64,000 bases of DNA. It comes from Craterilacuibacter sp. RT1T (GTDB taxonomy: Bacteria; Pseudomonadota; Gammaproteobacteria; Burkholderiales; Chromobacteriaceae). How positions within the stretch are numbered: the first letter of the stretch is position 1; every line of letters begins with the position of its first letter. Below are positions 1 to 8,274 of the stretch, piece after piece. The position numbers and the translations under genes are program-made. Where the stretch lies: positions 124,001-188,000 of the forward strand of contig NZ_JAMFLI010000003.1 in the NCBI RefSeq assembly GCF_023502145.1, written 5' to 3'. The notes below the pieces were generated by a model, which was not told the origin of the DNA, searched no databases, and was given only the letters and a program-made list of their open reading frames with translations.

Positions 1-1
1 G

Positions 2-67
2 CTCTTTGTCGGGCAGAATGTGGTGATCGAGGGGAGTGGCAACGAGGCGCGTGTCGTGCCCCAATAG
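2..67 (+). CDS. C-terminal end of an unidentified protein (5' truncated)
   Basis: The frame is open from the window edge and gives 21 codons ending in VVPQ followed by TAG. A good hairpin terminator lies 30 bases downstream, which argues that a real + strand gene ends here. Too little of the protein is visible to assign a family. An overlapping frame is open on the other strand, so the assignment rests mainly on the terminator. Confidence 0.4.
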   Translation, partial: LFVGQNVVIEGSGNEARVVPQ

Positions 68-97
68 TTCGGTGTGGCCGTACGGGTATAAGCGCAT

Positions 98-130
98 GCC
101 GTTCACCTGCACATGGTGGGCGGCTTTTTT
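98..130 (+). terminator. Rho-independent terminator
   Basis: The stem GCCGTTCACC pairs with GGTGGGCGGC (two G-U pairs) around a 7-nt loop and is followed directly by six T. It closes the gene that ends at 67. Confidence 0.7.
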
Positions 131-345
131 ATGGCCAATTGAGCGGGCTGGGTCAGGTGCAGTTTTTGCGGCAGGCTGTTTCCCCTGACAGGGAGTACTG
201 TGGCGTGCTGGCACTAGCCAGCTAGGCGCGTGCTTATGCCCTTCTAATTGGCATGCACGGTAGGGATCGCGCATGATAAAATCGATGGCATAAATTTAAG
301 CACAGCTTGCGCCTTGAGCGATCCCCTGTAAACACTGGAGTTTGT

Positions 346-1554
346 ATGAGCACTTCGATTTTCGCCGGCGTTGCGCTGGCTCCGCGTGATCCTATTCTTG
401 GCCTGAACGAGGCTTATAACGCCGATGCGCGCGCAACCAAGGTTAATCTGGGCGTAGGCGTGTATTTTGACGAGAATGGCAAGATTCCATTGCTGTCTGC
501 GGTGAAAGTTGCCGAGAAGGCGCGTCTGGAAGCCATGCCGCCACGCGGCTATCAGGCTATCGAGGGTAATGCCCAGTACAACCAGGCGGTACAAAAGCTG
601 CTGCTAGGCGCAGACAGTGAATTGCTGGCCGCCGGCCGTGTCGTGACGGCACAGGCTCTGGGCGGCACCGGTGCACTGAAAATTGGTGCGGATTTTCTCA
701 AGGGCCTGAAGGCCGATGCCAAGGTGTATATCAGCGATCCGTCGTGGGAAAACCACCGCGCGCTGTTCGAGGCGGCCGGTTTTGTCGTGGAAAACTACCC
801 CTACTACGATGCGCAAACCCGTGGCGTGAACTTTGTTGCCATGAAAGCCTTCCTGCTGGGTCTGGCACCGGGTTCGGTCATCGTGCTGCATGCCTGCTGC
901 CATAACCCGACGGGCGCCGATATGTCCGACGCGCAGTGGGCCGAAGTGGTGGATGTTTGTCGCGAGCGCGCTTTGGTGCCTTTCCTGGATATGGCATACC
1001 AAGGCTTTGCCGAGGGCATCGAGCCGGATGCCGTCGCTGTGCGCCTGTTCAGTGCCTCCGGTTTGCAGTTCTTCGTGTCCAGTTCCTTCTCCAAGAGTTT
1101 TTCCCTGTATGGCGAGCGTGTCGGTGCTTTGTCCATTATTACGGCGGACAAGGACGAGTCGGCGCGCGTGCTGTCGCAGCTTAAGCGCGTGATCCGCACC
1201 AACTATTCCAACCCGCCCATTCATGGCGGGGCGGTCGTTGCTGCGGTATTGAGCAGCCCAGAATTGCGCCAGATGTGGGAAGACGAGTTGGGCGGCATGC
1301 GGGTGCGCATTCGTGCGATGCGCGAGGGGCTGGTGTCGGCACTCAAGAGCAAGGGTGTCGCACAGGACTTCTCTTTTGTGACGGCTCAGCGCGGCATGTT
1401 CTCCTATACCGGTCTGAGTGCGGCGCAGGTTGAAGTCTTGCGTGCCGACTACGGCATTTACGCCGTTTCGACCGGCCGTATCTGTCTGGCTGCGTTGAAC
1501 CAGAATAATCTGGCTTATGTCGCCGATGCGATTGCGGAAGTCGTTAAAGGCTGA
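346..1554 (+). CDS. tyrB: Aromatic-amino-acid / aspartate aminotransferase
   Basis: A class I PLP-dependent aminotransferase of 402 residues, close to the usual ~397 of TyrB/AspC. It should exchange amino groups between aromatic amino acids or aspartate and 2-oxoglutarate in the cytoplasm. The PLP lysine lies in SSSFSKSFSLYGERVG, CCHNPTGAD matches the conserved N-P-T-G segment, and SNPPIHGG matches the substrate-binding region of the family. The start at 346 is chosen because ACTGGAG precedes it; an in-frame start at 307 has no ribosome site and adds a non-conserved leader. The gene stands alone between terminators. Family assignment is secure; the aromatic rather than aspartate preference is inferred. 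Confidence 0.93.
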   Translation: MSTSIFAGVALAPRDPILGLNEAYNADARATKVNLGVGVYFDENGKIPLLSAVKVAEKARLEAMPPRGYQAIEGNAQYNQAVQKLLLGADSELLAAGRVVTAQALGGTGALKIGADFLKGLKADAKVYISDPSWENHRALFEAAGFVVENYPYYDAQTRGVNFVAMKAFLLGLAPGSVIVLHACCHNPTGADMSDAQWAEVVDVCRERALVPFLDMAYQGFAEGIEPDAVAVRLFSASGLQFFVSSSFSKSFSLYGERVGALSIITADKDESARVLSQLKRVIRTNYSNPPIHGGAVVAAVLSSPELRQMWEDELGGMRVRIRAMREGLVSALKSKGVAQDFSFVTAQRGMFSYTGLSAAQVEVLRADYGIYAVSTGRICLAALNQNNLAYVADAIAEVVKG

Positions 1555-1575
1555 TCGCCGCGATAGTCATGAAAC

Positions 1576-1607
1576 AAAGCCGCCAGCAATGCTGGCGGCT
1601 TTGTTTT
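1576..1607 (+). terminator. Terminator after tyrB
   Basis: A perfect 12-bp stem (AAAGCCGCCAGC / GCTGGCGGCTTT) with loop AAT is followed by TGTTTT. Confidence 0.85.
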
Positions 1608-1653
1608 GGTCTTCGGCTTACAATTCGTACAGGAATCTATGGCAGGAGGCCGT

Positions 1654-2958
1654 ATGGTAAACGCACCGTCCCTTATCGCCAGCGATGATGATCAGCGCTT
1701 GGCCGAGCTTAAGCGCATGAAGGCCATCGCACTGGCCTTGCTGGTGGGGGCGCTATTGCTGGTGTTGCTGGCGCACTGGCAGCACGACGCCCATCCCTTA
1801 TGGCCGTTTGTAGCCGCTTTTGCCGAGGCCGCGACAGTCGGTGCCATGGCTGACTGGTTTGCCGTAGTGGCGCTGTTTCGCCATCCGCTGGGGCTGCCAA
1901 TCTGGCATACGGCGATCATTCCGCAGAATAAGAGCCGTATTGCGCGCAATCTGGGCAGTTTCGTCGTGGAGCATTTCTTTACCTCGTCGGCCTTGCTGTC
2001 GCGACTGGCGACATACAATCCGGCACAGCTGGCCGGTAACTGGCTCTCCCGTGTCTCGGTCTCGCCACGCGTGGCCCGTTTGGTCGCGGACGCAATGGCT
2101 ACGGTGATTTCGTCGCTGGATGATCATGCGATGCGAAGCCATCTGGCAGACGGCGTGCGCTCGGGCCTGATGCGTATCGATATGGCGACGCTGGGCGGGC
2201 GCGTGTTAGATGGCTGGCTGGCCGGTGAGCGCCAGCATGAGTTGCTGGACACCCTGTTTAGCGGCATGGGGCGCAAGCTGGAAGCCGAAACCGTGCGCGA
2301 GCGTCTGGTTGCATTGCTGACCGAGTCGCTGCATCTGGAAGACGTCAAGGTCATGGGGGTGTCGCTGGGGAGTACTTTGCGGCCGTTGGCCCGCTCTGCC
2401 GCCGAGCGCCTGATCCAGCGCCTGCAGGCCGAGATGAGCGCGGCCGCGAGCGACCCGGCTCATCCGTGGCGCGAGATGCTGGACGTTTACCTGCATGAGT
2501 GTGCCTTACGGCTCAAGGCCGACCCGCGCTGGCGGGCCCGTGTCACGCGCAGCATGCAGGCCTTGCTGTCTGATCCGGTGTTTGATGCTTTGCTGGATGA
2601 TGTCTGGGCGAGCATCAAGGACTGGGTGCTGTCTGATGTACGTGCACCCGATTCGAGGCTTGTGGCGGCCGGTATGGTGCTGTTGCGGGGGCTGGGTGAG
2701 CGTCTGGTGCACGACGCGCGTATGCAGGGGCGGCTTAACCGGCGGCTCATGGCTTTGTTGCCCGCTCTCGTCGAGCGTTATCGGCCGGCCGTGGCGATTT
2801 TTATTTCGGACAAGCTCGACAGCTGGAGCAAGGAAGAGGTGAGCGAGCGTATCGAGCTGGCGATCGGGCATGATCTGCAGTTTATTCGCATCAACGGGAC
2901 ACTGGTTGGTGGTGCGATTGGCCTGTGTCTGTATTCTGTGTCGCGCGTGTTTTATTAA
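1654..2958 (+). CDS. DUF445 family membrane-anchored protein (YjiN-like)
   Basis: A protein of 434 residues with a hydrophobic segment near the N-terminus (about residues 20-40, ALALLVGALLLVLLA), a conserved stretch rich in PxxW/ADWFAVVALFRHPLG at about residues 50-75, and a C-terminal hydrophobic helix (GTLVGGAIGLCLYSV). This layout is characteristic of the DUF445 family, whose biochemical role is unknown; E. coli YjiN belongs to it. AGGAGG sits five bases before ATG 1654, which decides this start over the in-frame ATG at 1639. It forms a single-gene unit after the tyrB terminator. Confidence 0.85.
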   Translation: MVNAPSLIASDDDQRLAELKRMKAIALALLVGALLLVLLAHWQHDAHPLWPFVAAFAEAATVGAMADWFAVVALFRHPLGLPIWHTAIIPQNKSRIARNLGSFVVEHFFTSSALLSRLATYNPAQLAGNWLSRVSVSPRVARLVADAMATVISSLDDHAMRSHLADGVRSGLMRIDMATLGGRVLDGWLAGERQHELLDTLFSGMGRKLEAETVRERLVALLTESLHLEDVKVMGVSLGSTLRPLARSAAERLIQRLQAEMSAAASDPAHPWREMLDVYLHECALRLKADPRWRARVTRSMQALLSDPVFDALLDDVWASIKDWVLSDVRAPDSRLVAAGMVLLRGLGERLVHDARMQGRLNRRLMALLPALVERYRPAVAIFISDKLDSWSKEEVSERIELAIGHDLQFIRINGTLVGGAIGLCLYSVSRVFY

Positions 2959-2993
2959 AGGCGATCGCCGGCTTGCGAGTTTGAGCGATAGAA

Positions 2994-3026
2994 AAAGCGC
3001 CGCGCCCAATCCGGGCGTGGCGCTTT
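2994..3026. terminator. Bidirectional terminator between DUF445 gene and dctP
   Basis: The stem AAAGCGCCGCGCCC / GGGCGTGGCGCTTT has A and T runs on both sides. It can serve the + strand DUF445 gene and the convergent minus-strand dctP copy. Confidence 0.8.
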
Positions 3027-3042
3027 ATGCTTGGCGTACGGC

Positions 3043-4128
3043 TTATTTTTTATTGCTGTACATGAAGCTTTCCATGCCCAGTTCAGCCAGATTGAACCAG
3101 CCATGCTCCATGGCGCGGAATTTCTTCCATGGGCCGTAGATCTTGGCAAAGGCCGGATTCTTGGCGGCTTCCTCTTCGTACAGTTTGAACGCTTCGGTGT
3201 GCGCGGCCTTCATGATATCGGCCGGATACTTCTTCAGCTTGACGCCTTTTTGCAGCAAGGACACCAGAGCCTGCGGGTTTTTGGCATCGTACTCTGCCAG
3301 CATCAGGAGGTTGGCTTCGGCAGACGCGACTTCAAACGCTTGCTGGTATTCCTTGGGCAGTTTGGCCCATTCTTTGCTGTTGACGTAGAACGACAGGTTC
3401 GGACCCGGTTCCCAGAAGCCCGGGTAGTAGTAGAACTTGGCAACCTTGTAAAAGCCCAGCTTCTCGTCGTCGTACGGGCCGACCCATTCGGTGGCATCGA
3501 TGGTGCCTTTTTCCAGGGCCGGATAGATGTCGCCGCCGGGAATGGATTGCGGAATGGCACCGAGTTTGGCCATGATCTCGCCGCCAAAGCCCGGAATGCG
3601 CATTTTCAGGCCTTTGAGGCCGGCCAGATCCTTGACTTCATTGCGGAACCAGCCACCCATCTGGCAGCCGGTGTTGCCGCCGGGGAAGTTGACGATATTG
3701 TACTGGGCGAAGAGCTCGCGCATCGCCTTCATGCCGCCGCCGTAGTAGAGCCAGGCATTTTGCTGGCGAGCGGTCAGGCCAAAGGGCAGGGAGGTGTCGA
3801 AGGCAAAGGCCTTGTTCTTGCCGACATAGTAGTAACTGGCGGTGTGGCCGCACTCGACGGTGCCGTTTTGCACCACATCCAGGACCTGGTTGCCCGGGGC
3901 GATTTCACCACCCGGAAACACGCGGATCTGGAACTTGCCGCCGGTCAGTTCGGCGACACGCTTGGACAGCTGTTCGGCTGCGCCGTAAATGGTGTCCAGG
4001 CTTTTGGGAAAGCTGGATGCCAGGCGCCAGCGTACGGTGGGACCGTCGGCTGCCAGTGCGGGGGCGCTGACAACGGCAGCGGCAACGCCGGTAGCACCGG
4101 CTTTTTTCAGAAATGAACGTCTCTCCAT
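3043..4128 (-). CDS. dctP: TRAP transporter substrate-binding protein, copy 1
   Basis: A 361-residue periplasmic binding protein of the DctP family. The N-terminus MERRSFLKKAG with a hydrophobic stretch ending APALAA looks like a Tat-type signal (twin Arg). The segment EWVGPYDDEKLGFYKVAKF and the FPGGNTGCQMGGWFRNEV region resemble the 2-oxo-acid binding TakP-type members. GGAGGAGAAG precedes ATG 4128. This copy lies downstream of the terminator that ends the dctQ-dctM-dctP operon and has its own 140-base leader, so it is probably transcribed separately. It is highly similar to the neighbouring copy along its full length, implying tandem duplication. Ligand (keto acid, lactate or dicarboxylate) is inferred only. 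Confidence 0.92.
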   Translation of the reverse strand: MERRSFLKKAGATGVAAAVVSAPALAADGPTVRWRLASSFPKSLDTIYGAAEQLSKRVAELTGGKFQIRVFPGGEIAPGNQVLDVVQNGTVECGHTASYYYVGKNKAFAFDTSLPFGLTARQQNAWLYYGGGMKAMRELFAQYNIVNFPGGNTGCQMGGWFRNEVKDLAGLKGLKMRIPGFGGEIMAKLGAIPQSIPGGDIYPALEKGTIDATEWVGPYDDEKLGFYKVAKFYYYPGFWEPGPNLSFYVNSKEWAKLPKEYQQAFEVASAEANLLMLAEYDAKNPQALVSLLQKGVKLKKYPADIMKAAHTEAFKLYEEEAAKNPAFAKIYGPWKKFRAMEHGWFNLAELGMESFMYSNKK

Positions 4129-4272
4129 CTTCTTCTCCTCCAGGGGTGGGCATTTGCCCGGTCGCAAAAGCGTCCGGCACCTTGGCTGCGGTCTTATGCC
4201 GCTTGATTGGCCAGGGTGCGAATAATTTAGCACATGGGATATTTGACCCGGTTTTTACGTAGGTAATGGGTA

Positions 4273-4300
4273 TAAAAAACGGGGCATGACTGCCCCGTTT
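4273..4300 (-). terminator. Terminator of the dctQMP operon
   Basis: Read on the minus strand, AAACGGGGCA pairs with TGCCCCGTTT and is followed by TTTTATA. It lies between the two dctP copies and separates their transcripts. Confidence 0.8.
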
Positions 4301-4305
4301 GTCGT

Positions 4306-5394
4306 TTATTTGCTGCGGTTGGTGTACATGAAGGATTCCATGCCCTGTTCTGCCAGGTTGAACCAGCCATGCTCCAGTGCGCGGAATTTTTTCCATGGGC
4401 CGTAGATCTTGCCAAAGGCCGGGTTTTTCTTCGCTTCTTCTTCGTACAAATTAAAAGCGATGGTCTGTGCGGCCTTCATGATGTCGGCCGGATACTTCTT
4501 CAGCTTGACGCCTTTTTGCAGCAGACGCACCAGCGCCTGCGGGTTCTGTGCGTCGTACTGGGCCAGCATGGTCAGGTTGGCTTCGGCTGCAGCCACTTCA
4601 AACGCCTGCTGGTACTCTTTGGGCAGCTTGGCCCACTGCTTGTTATTGACGTAGAACGACAGGTTCGGGCCCGGTTCCCAGAAGCCTGGATAGTAGTAGA
4701 ACGGTGCGACCTTGTAGAAGCCGAGTTTTTCGTCATCGTACGGGCCGACCCACTCGGTGGCGTCGATCGTGCCTTTTTCCAGCGCCGGATAGATGTCCCC
4801 CGCCGGCAAGGACTGGGGGATGGCACCCATTTTGGCCATGATCTCGCCGCCAAAACCCGGGATGCGCATCTTCAGGCCCTTCAGGTCGGCCATCGATTTC
4901 ACTTCATTGCGGAACCAGCCACCCATCTGGCAGCCGGTATTGCCGCCCGGGAAGTTGATGATGTTGTACTGGGCGTACAGTTCGCGCATCGCCTTGAGGC
5001 CGCCACCGTAGTAGAGCCAGGCGTTTTGCTGACGGGAGGTCAGGCCGAAAGGCAAGGAGGTATCGAAGGCAAAGGCCTTGTTCTTGCCGACGTAGTAGTA
5101 ACCGGCGGTGTGGCCGCACTCGACGGTGCCGTTTTGCACCACATCCAGCACCTGGTTGCCCGGTGCGATCTCGCCGGCCGGGAATACGCGGATCTGGAAT
5201 TTGCCGCCGGTCAGCTCGGAAATGCGCTTGGACATGCGCTCGGCCGCACCGTAAATGGTGTCCAGACTTTTCGGAAAGCTGGACGCCAGACGCCAGCGGA
5301 TAACCGGCGTGTCTGCCGCCAGTGCAGGGGCGCTGACTGCGGCGGCTGCCGCGCCGGCAACACCGGCTTTTTTGAGGAAGGAACGTCTTTCCAT
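4306..5394 (-). CDS. dctP: TRAP transporter substrate-binding protein, copy 2
   Basis: A 362-residue DctP-family periplasmic protein with the same Tat-like N-terminus (MERRSFLKKAG) and the same ligand-pocket segments as copy 1. Differences are scattered, mainly in the signal region, in the first third, and in the C-terminal helix. AAAGGAG precedes the ATG. It is the last gene of dctQ-dctM-dctP and should deliver substrate to the DctQM permease in the inner membrane. Whether the two copies differ in ligand range cannot be told by eye. Confidence 0.93.
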   Translation of the reverse strand: MERRSFLKKAGVAGAAAAAVSAPALAADTPVIRWRLASSFPKSLDTIYGAAERMSKRISELTGGKFQIRVFPAGEIAPGNQVLDVVQNGTVECGHTAGYYYVGKNKAFAFDTSLPFGLTSRQQNAWLYYGGGLKAMRELYAQYNIINFPGGNTGCQMGGWFRNEVKSMADLKGLKMRIPGFGGEIMAKMGAIPQSLPAGDIYPALEKGTIDATEWVGPYDDEKLGFYKVAPFYYYPGFWEPGPNLSFYVNNKQWAKLPKEYQQAFEVAAAEANLTMLAQYDAQNPQALVRLLQKGVKLKKYPADIMKAAQTIAFNLYEEEAKKNPAFGKIYGPWKKFRALEHGWFNLAEQGMESFMYTNRSK

Positions 5395-5454
5395 GGTTTT
5401 CTCCTTTGATGGGGTAGCTTGTGCCGTGCCGGCTATTAGCCGGCACGCTTATTG

Positions 5455-6945
5455 TTATTGGCCGGACAACTGCTTAAGCAGCGCCGCACCATCGTCGGCA
5501 GCTTCACCGCTGGCAGCCGAGGCTTCGCCATCGGCAGGCGCCATGTTTTCCGGCAAAGCCGCATTGTCGATGGACAACTGTTCCAGCACCTGTTCCGACT
5601 TGGATTCATCGACCACGATTTCCTTGTCGCGGAATACCGTAGTCAGCGACGGGAAGGCGATCACCAGACCTATCATCACAATCTGGATGAGCACAAACGG
5701 GATCGCGCCCTTATAGATGCTGCTGCTCTTGACCTCTTTCGGTGCCACGCTACGCAGGTAGAACAGGGCAAAACCGAATGGTGGGTGCATGAACGAGGTC
5801 TGCATATTGACCGCCAGAATCACGCCGAACCACACCAGATCAATGCCCAGGCTTTGTGCCACAGGTGCCAGCAGCGGTACCAGAATAAAGGCGATTTCGA
5901 AGAAGTCGAGGAAGAAGGCCAGGAAGAACACCATGATGTTCACGGCAATCAAGAAGCCGACTTCGCCGCCGGGCAAGGCGGTCAGCAGGTGTTCAACCCA
6001 CTGGTCGCCATTGACGCCCAAAAAGGCAATACGGAAGACGCGGGCACCGATCAGGATGAACACCACAAAGGTGGTCAGCTTGAGCGTCGAGTCCATCGCC
6101 TGCTTGAGCAGCTTGATATCCAGCTTGCGGTTGATCATGGCCAGTACGATGGCACCGACTGCGCCCATGGCGCCGCCCTCGGTCGGGGTGGCAATACCAA
6201 GGAAGATGGTGCCCAGTACCAGGAAGATCAGCAGCAGTGGCGGCACCATCACCAGCAGCACCTGCAGCATCAGCTTGCTGCCGCGCAAGGTGCGCGCCTC
6301 AGGTGGCAAAGCCGGTACCCATTGTGGGCGGAACAGCGAGATGCTGAAAATATACATGGCGTAAAAAACGCACAGCAGCAGACCCGGCAGCATGGCGGCA
6401 GCGTACATATCGCCTACCGAGGTGCCCAGCTGGTCAGCCAGTACGATCAGTACCAGACTTGGCGGAATGATCTGTGCCAGTGTGCCGGAGGCGGCAATTA
6501 CGCCGGTGGCGACACGTTGGTCATAGCCGTAGCGCAGCATGATGGGCAGCGAAATCAGCCCCATCGAGATGACCGACGCGGCGACTACACCGGTGGTGGC
6601 CGCCAGCAAGGCACCCACAAAGATCACCGCATAGGCAATACCGCCTCGCACCCGGCCAAACAGCTGGCCTATGGTGTCCAGCATGGCCTCGGCCATGCCC
6701 GAGCGTTCCAGTACCAAACCCATAAAGGTGAAGAACGGAATCGCCAGCAGGGTGTCGTTGCGCATGATGTCGAACACCTGGCGCGGCAGTGCCTGCAATA
6801 GCTCGGGTCGGAGCAGGTCAAAATAGATGCCTACCCAGCTGAACAGCAGACCGACTGCAGACAGGGCAAAAGCAACAGGGTAGCCGATCAGCAAGAAGAA
6901 GATCAGCGACACAAACATAATGGGGGCGAGCATCTCGAGGCTCAT
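5455..6945 (-). CDS. dctM: TRAP transporter large permease (DctM)
   Basis: A 496-residue, strongly hydrophobic protein with about 12 predicted membrane segments. It carries the family segments PFFTFMGLVLERSGMAE, GGIAYAVIFVGALLAATTG and IPPSLVLIVLADQ. DctM forms the ion-coupled translocation pathway with DctQ. An acidic hydrophilic tail of about 55 residues (many Glu/Asp/Ala) follows the last membrane segment and is longer than in typical DctM. The start overlaps the dctQ stop in ATGA, indicating coupled translation. Confidence 0.95.
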   Translation of the reverse strand: MSLEMLAPIMFVSLIFFLLIGYPVAFALSAVGLLFSWVGIYFDLLRPELLQALPRQVFDIMRNDTLLAIPFFTFMGLVLERSGMAEAMLDTIGQLFGRVRGGIAYAVIFVGALLAATTGVVAASVISMGLISLPIMLRYGYDQRVATGVIAASGTLAQIIPPSLVLIVLADQLGTSVGDMYAAAMLPGLLLCVFYAMYIFSISLFRPQWVPALPPEARTLRGSKLMLQVLLVMVPPLLLIFLVLGTIFLGIATPTEGGAMGAVGAIVLAMINRKLDIKLLKQAMDSTLKLTTFVVFILIGARVFRIAFLGVNGDQWVEHLLTALPGGEVGFLIAVNIMVFFLAFFLDFFEIAFILVPLLAPVAQSLGIDLVWFGVILAVNMQTSFMHPPFGFALFYLRSVAPKEVKSSSIYKGAIPFVLIQIVMIGLVIAFPSLTTVFRDKEIVVDESKSEQVLEQLSIDNAALPENMAPADGEASAASGEAADDGAALLKQLSGQ

Positions 6946-7517
6946 ACATGCTCCTTGTGCGGATCCAGTGCCTTGTCCAGCGGGTCGGCGGCGACGCCGG
7001 CAATAAAGCCCAGGCGTTTGATGATTTCGGACAGGCCTTGTGCCATCAGCAGGCTAAAGCCGATAGGAATCAACACCATGACGGGCCAGCGGATCAGGCC
7101 GCCGTTGTCGGAGGACATCTCGCCGCTGGTCCACGCGTCCATAAACATGGGCCAACCGTAGGCAATGATCAGGTAGCACATGGGGAACAGGAACAGCACG
7201 GTGCAGACGATTTCCAGCATGGCCTGCGCGCGGCGCGAGAGCTTGCTCGCCAGAATATCGATGCGGATATGCTCGTTTTTTTGCAGGGTATAAGCGCCGC
7301 CTAGCAAGAACATGGCGGAAAACAGATACCACTGAATTTCAAGAAAACCGTTCGAGCTGATATGAAGTGTTTTGCGGACAACGGCGTTGCCGGCACTGAT
7401 AAGGACGACGACGAGGACAATCCATGAGGCGAACTGTCCTATGCGTGCATTGATCGCGTCGATGAGGCGCGATAGAGCGAGCAGCGACTGCACAAGTTTC
7501 TCCCGAGTATGAAGCAT
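6942..7517 (-). CDS. dctQ: TRAP transporter small permease (DctQ)
   Basis: A 191-residue protein with four predicted membrane helices and the DctQ-type segments QWYLFSAMFLLGGAYTLQKNEHIRIDI and DAWTSGEMSSDNGGLIRWPVM. It pairs with DctM in the inner membrane. ATG 7517 lacks a ribosome site. A GTG eight codons in (at 7493) is preceded by CGGGAG at good spacing and may be the true start. First gene of the dctQMP operon. Confidence 0.92.
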   Translation of the reverse strand: MLHTREKLVQSLLALSRLIDAINARIGQFASWIVLVVVLISAGNAVVRKTLHISSNGFLEIQWYLFSAMFLLGGAYTLQKNEHIRIDILASKLSRRAQAMLEIVCTVLFLFPMCYLIIAYGWPMFMDAWTSGEMSSDNGGLIRWPVMVLIPIGFSLLMAQGLSEIIKRLGFIAGVAADPLDKALDPHKEHV

Positions 7518-7628
7518 TGGAATTGTTGTAATTGGCAGGCGTGGAGTAGCCCCTGACCAGCGGGCAGTTTAGTCGCAATGGGTTTTGCTTGAGAAGACTC
7601 TAGGCATAAGGGGTATCCCTATGTCGTG

Positions 7629-7650
7629 ATGCAGCCGCAAGCGGCTGCAT
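7629..7650. other. Perfect inverted repeat upstream of dctQ
   Basis: ATGCAGCCGC and GCGGCTGCAT form a 10-bp stem around AA in the gap between dctQ and the NlpC/P60 gene. No T-run follows on either strand. It could be a factor-independent hairpin in the leader of the minus-strand dct transcript or a regulator site. A nearby AGGGGTATCCCT is also near-palindromic. Confidence 0.4.
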
Positions 7651-7700
7651 GGAAGTCTAGGGTCGTTCGGGCGGGAAGCGGCTGGCGTTGAGCCGGGGGG

Positions 7701-8204
7701 TCAGTTAAACAGGGTGCGGGCGCCGTCAAAACGGCTCATAAACCAGGGGTTGTCCAGACGTTCGACCCGGATCTGGCTATTGGTGCGCGGGGCATGGACG
7801 AATTTGCCGTCGCCGATAAAAATGCCCATATGCGAGTAGCGGCGGTTCATGGTGTTGAAAAAGACGAAATCGCCGACCCGCAGCTGATTCATGCTGATCG
7901 ATCTGCCTGCTTCGGCAATCTGTGCCGCAGTGCGTGGCAACTCGACACCCAGTGCATTGCGGTAGATGTAGCCGGCCATGCCACTGCAATCGAGACCGGC
8001 TTCCGGATTGGTGCCGCCGAATTTGTAATCATTACCCAATAGCCCCAGTGTCACCATCAGCACTTCGCGCCCGGCCCCATCGGCTTGAAGCCCGGCCAGC
8101 GAGATGCCGGGGCGCGGCTTGGGTGCGGGTTTTTTGGGCGGCGTGGTAGAGCAGGCAGCCAACAGCGTCAGCATGGCCAGCGTCGAGAGATGTTTGGCAT
8201 TCAT
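7701..8204 (-). CDS. NlpC/P60-family lipoprotein, probable peptidoglycan endopeptidase
   Basis: A 167-residue protein. The N-terminus MNAKHLSTLAMLTLLAAC is a lipoprotein signal with the lipobox Cys at residue 18, followed by a Pro/Lys linker. The NlpC/P60 domain then carries the catalytic Cys in LDCSGMAGYIY, the His in YSHMGIFIGDG, and FVHAPRTNSQIRV near the third catalytic position. The family cuts peptide cross-links of murein. An in-frame upstream extension to 8363 was rejected because it overlaps uup and replaces the lipobox leader; AAGGGA precedes ATG 8204. Confidence 0.88.
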   Translation of the reverse strand: MNAKHLSTLAMLTLLAACSTTPPKKPAPKPRPGISLAGLQADGAGREVLMVTLGLLGNDYKFGGTNPEAGLDCSGMAGYIYRNALGVELPRTAAQIAEAGRSISMNQLRVGDFVFFNTMNRRYSHMGIFIGDGKFVHAPRTNSQIRVERLDNPWFMSRFDGARTLFN

Positions 8205-8223
8205 GGAGTCGTCCCTTGCAAGT

Positions 8224-8257
8224 CTTGCCTGCCCGTGTGCGTACTTGGGCAGGCAAG
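8224..8257. terminator. Hairpin between uup and the NlpC/P60 gene
   Basis: CTTGCCTGCCC and GGGCAGGCAAG are perfectly complementary over 11 bp with a 12-base loop. No T-run follows on the minus strand, so it may attenuate rather than fully terminate the uup transcript. Confidence 0.45.
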
Positions 8258-8274
8258 GGTGTGAGCTGCGATTT

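Noticed and set aside
2-274. Minus-strand frame open from 274 to the left window edge
   Set aside because: It has no ribosome site and crosses a clear plus-strand terminator; composition is not protein-like in its first half.
3031-4116. 361-codon plus-strand frame opposite dctP copy 1, and a similar one opposite copy 2
   Set aside because: Mirror image of the two real binding-protein genes; no ribosome site or family resemblance.
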